NCBI GenBank assembly: GCA_023251435.1
Contig: JAHEYU010000033.1
Coordinates: 1 to 63,975 of the forward strand
Reading direction: 5' to 3'
Length of the DNA: 63,975 nucleotides
Origin: Bacteroidota bacterium
Lineage (GTDB): Bacteria > Bacteroidota > Bacteroidia > Bacteroidales > Prolixibacteraceae
Part shown: in pieces, positions 61,764-63,975 of the stretch
How positions within the stretch are numbered: position 1 is the stretch's first letter
How the letters are laid out: every line of letters begins with the position of its first letter
Program-made: the position numbers and the translations under genes
Notes under the pieces: model-generated
The model's database searches: none
Told to the model about the DNA's origin: nothing
What the model saw: only the letters and a program-made list of their open reading frames with translations

Positions 61764-63502
61764 AACGAACTATCTTAATTTTTCAGTTTATATTAGTTGT
61801 TGTTGCCGGATTTGCTGCTGATAAAGGCAAAATAGAAGTTCCGTTGCGATTCGATCGTTATTACAACTACGAAGAAGTAACCCAAGCGCTAAACGCACTT
61901 CATAAAGCTTATCCTGAAATGACCAGGCTCGAAGTTCTGGGTAAAAGCGAGGAAGGCCGTGATATTTATGCGCTCACAATAAATAATCCTAAAACTGGAG
62001 CAGAACTATCGAAACCGGGAGTTTATGTGGATGGAAATATTCATGGGAATGAAGTTCAGGCTGGCGAAGTTTGTTTGTACTACGCAAACATGCTATTGAC
62101 CAAATATGGAGAAAATGAAAAGGTAACCAAGGTGGTCGATAAAAATGTACATTACATCATTCCGGTAGTTAATGTGGATGGGCGTTTTCACTTTTTTGCT
62201 GATGCCCAGACTCCGAGTTCGAGCCGCAGTATTCGGGTACCCAATGATGATGATAACGATGGGCTATTTGACGAAGATGCTCCTGATGATCTGGATGGCG
62301 ATGGAAGCATTACCCAGATGCGCATCAAAGATCCGTTCGGACAGTACAAAGCAGACCCGGAAGATAGCCGTGTTTTGGTTAGAGTTAAACCTGGAGAACA
62401 GGGTGAATACACTTTGCTGGGCTCCGAAGGAATTGACAATGACAACGATGGTAAACTGAATGAAGATGCCGAGGGCTACCTGGATCCGAACCGGAATTGG
62501 GGCTATGACTGGAAGCCCAAATACGTTCAAAGTGGTGCAGGTAATTTTCCGCTTTCGGGAGTTGGCTTAAAAGCTATCAACGAGTACATTTCTGCTCGCC
62601 CTAATATTATTATTGGTTTTGCTTTTCACAATTCCGGCGGAATGTGGCTGCGGGTTCCCTCCGAAAAATCGATTGTGATAGATCCTACTGACATTGCAGC
62701 CTACGACGTGATTGGCAAGGAAGCCATCAAAATTACTCCCGGATATGTTTACATGCCATCTTACGATTTATATGCTACTTACGGAGATTTCGATTCGCAT
62801 CTTTATTATTTGCACGGGGCTTTTTCGTTTGTGGGCGAACTGTTTAAACGCGAACAGGAAACTTATCGCGAGAATGTGGCAAAACCTGCCACAACTGCCG
62901 AAACCACGGGAAGTTCAATGCGTGGAGTTAATCCTGAACTTTCTCGCGAGCAACTGAAATTTAACGACAATGTGGTTCAGGGCGAACAGTACAAAGAATG
63001 GAAATCGTATAAACATGCGGTTTATGGTGACGTTGAAATTGGTGGCTGGGTGAAAATGAGTTCTCGTTTGCCGCATCCATTTATGTTGCCCGAACTGGTT
63101 CATCGTAATGCATCGGTTGTTTTTCTGGCTGCCGAAAATACACCTGAAATTTCGATGGAAGTATTTGACAAGAAAGAGATTGGTAAAAATCTTTACCAGG
63201 TTCGGGTTCGCTTGCAGAATAAAAAGGGATTGCCATCGATGACAGCCAATGCGGTAAAAACCAAAATACACCAGCAGGATATACTCAAAGTTTCAGGTGG
63301 TAAAGTAATCGCCGGAGGTACATTAACCGACAACCGGCTTAATAAAGTTGACTACAAGGATAAAAAACCCGAAATTCAGTTTCTGGCAATACCGGGTTAT
63401 GGTGTGGTTGAATATCAATTCCTGATTGAAGGCAAGGGCGAAGTTACGTTTAGCTACGAATCGTTGAAAGCAAAGAATGCCAGTGCTTCGGTGAAATTGT
63501 GA
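61760..63502 (+). CDS. M14-family zinc carboxypeptidase
   Basis: A 580-residue exported peptidase (signal peptide 1-20). Zinc ligands H95 and E98 in DGNIHGNEVQAGE and H290 in AFHNSGG, substrate-binding Arg in LDPNRNW (R245), and catalytic E360 in FVGELFKREQE are all present. Several acidic EF-hand-like loops (DDDNDGLFDED, DLDGDGSITQ, DNDNDGKLNED) probably bind calcium. A C-terminal beta domain (about 440-580) follows. The start ATG overlaps the stop of the inactive paralogue, so the two are one transcription and translation unit. Confidence 0.93.
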   Translation: MKRTILIFQFILVVVAGFAADKGKIEVPLRFDRYYNYEEVTQALNALHKAYPEMTRLEVLGKSEEGRDIYALTINNPKTGAELSKPGVYVDGNIHGNEVQAGEVCLYYANMLLTKYGENEKVTKVVDKNVHYIIPVVNVDGRFHFFADAQTPSSSRSIRVPNDDDNDGLFDEDAPDDLDGDGSITQMRIKDPFGQYKADPEDSRVLVRVKPGEQGEYTLLGSEGIDNDNDGKLNEDAEGYLDPNRNWGYDWKPKYVQSGAGNFPLSGVGLKAINEYISARPNIIIGFAFHNSGGMWLRVPSEKSIVIDPTDIAAYDVIGKEAIKITPGYVYMPSYDLYATYGDFDSHLYYLHGAFSFVGELFKREQETYRENVAKPATTAETTGSSMRGVNPELSREQLKFNDNVVQGEQYKEWKSYKHAVYGDVEIGGWVKMSSRLPHPFMLPELVHRNASVVFLAAENTPEISMEVFDKKEIGKNLYQVRVRLQNKKGLPSMTANAVKTKIHQQDILKVSGGKVIAGGTLTDNRLNKVDYKDKKPEIQFLAIPGYGVVEYQFLIEGKGEVTFSYESLKAKNASASVKL

Positions 63503-63536
63503 TATTTAGTGACTGTTTAGTTTTTGTTTTAAGGTT

Positions 63537-63649
63537 CCGTTAGGAATCCAAGGTCGGTAGAAAAATTGAAATTGGTAGATCTTTTGTCCCGTACGGGACA
63601 ATACATCGCCCGTAAATCGGCATTGCTACCGACCGGTTTTCCCTAACGG
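63537..63649. repeat. Nested palindromic interspersed element
   Basis: Three nested inverted repeats in about 113 bp: CCGTTAGG/CCTAACGG (63537-63544, 63642-63649), GGTCGGTAG/CTACCGACC (63552-63560, 63627-63635) and an 18-bp perfect palindrome TTGTCCCGTACGGGACAA at 63584-63601. It starts 35 bp after the M14 gene. It has the form of a MITE or REP-type element. It is part of the 473-bp gene-free stretch from 63503 to the window end. Confidence 0.7.
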
Positions 63650-63719
63650 GAAATTTTAACAGTTCCGTTTTATTTACCCGGCTCCTCCGGATATGCCTCC
63701 ACCTTGCTACGTGCGGCTG

Positions 63720-63864
63720 TTGCTGATTTGCAATCAGCACCTCTTGGCTGCGGATCTGTGATGCGTTTGTACTTCCCGCATAAAGTTTTAAAGCAAGTTG
63801 CCTATTCAACTTCAAAAAAGGATTGCAAATCCCGGGCTTAAAAGTGCTGATTGCAATTCAGCAC
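63720..63864. repeat. Pair of TGCTGATT-type palindromes
   Basis: Two small palindromes: TGCTGATT/AATCAGCA at 63721-63739 and GTGCTGA/TCAGCAC at 63844-63864, with similar sequence around GATTGCAA in both. The flanking sequence is GC-richer and repeat-like. They look like the two ends of one REP-type unit. A frame of 91 codons across this area only translates these repeats and is not a gene. Confidence 0.5.
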
Positions 63865-63975
63865 AAGCGCTGCCAGCTTTTGCATATCCAAATGAGCAGG
63901 GTTTTAATCTTTGCTTCGTGCTGTCCAAACCTTTGGATTTCTGCTTGTATGGAAGATCGCAATAATCCTTATAGT

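Noticed and set aside
63540-63815. A 91-codon minus-strand open frame at the right edge
   Set aside because: It runs through the nested palindromes at 63537-63649 and 63720-63739; its translation is repeat sequence without any domain pattern.
1-63975. CRISPR array, tRNA or rRNA genes, intact insertion sequences
   Set aside because: No regularly spaced direct repeats with unique spacers, no tRNA cloverleaf or TTCGA-type arm in context, and no transposase reading frame were seen.

Overview
The window is a chromosomal segment of a member of the Bacteroidota. The signs are SusC/SusD-type outer membrane glycan uptake genes, type IX secretion (T9SS) sorting domains on three secreted enzymes, the gliding-motility lipoprotein GldH, short AT-rich leaders in place of strong Shine-Dalgarno sequences, and many small palindromic intergenic repeats. 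An order such as Marinilabiliales (Prolixibacteraceae-like) would fit, but that is inference. I found no rRNA, tRNA, CRISPR array or intact insertion sequence.

Layout. 1-4.4 kb: the end of a beta-barrel gene, an ABC ATPase, two FtsX-type permeases and a LolA-like protein, probably a lipoprotein or envelope trafficking operon. 4.4-16.1 kb: a starch-type utilisation locus with a divergent LacI regulator, SusC, SusD, a SusE-like and a SusF-like lipoprotein, then a secreted GH13 amylase with a T9SS tail. 16.1-18.7 kb: two secreted proteins of unknown function. 18.7-25.1 kb: small redox and membrane proteins, pgk, then holB, ricT, gldH and trmB. 25.1-48 kb: a long, mostly minus-strand carbohydrate locus without SusC/SusD. 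It holds GH9, a beta-helix protein, two GH172 (DUF2961) proteins, several (alpha/alpha)6-barrel and beta-propeller proteins, a FucP-type symporter, a LacI regulator with a candidate operator pair, an acyltransferase-like membrane protein and a GH20-like protein. 48.7-53.6 kb: a peptide-export cassette (below). 53.7-63.5 kb: an M1 aminopeptidase with T9SS tail, RNase R, a TetR regulator, an inositol-monophosphatase-like enzyme, and two overlapping M14 carboxypeptidase-like genes of which the first has lost its catalytic residues.

The most interesting system lies at 48688-53630. A 57-residue peptide with a textbook double-glycine leader is followed by a carboxypeptidase-regulatory-domain protein, a small polytopic membrane protein, a membrane-anchored thioredoxin-like protein with a CxxC motif, a C39 leader peptidase and an ABC transporter. 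The mature 42-residue peptide would carry two CxxxC motifs, which fits disulfide formation by the thioredoxin-like partner. The peptidase and transporter are in the same frame, separated by one TAA codon and 14 codons; together they would make a normal-length (about 738 aa) peptidase-containing ABC exporter. A 10-bp hairpin separates the precursor gene from the export genes.

Small palindromic and tandem repeats sit in many intergenic regions, including two copies of a 48-bp palindromic element (22479-22526 and 31319-31366) and a nested palindrome at the right edge of the window.
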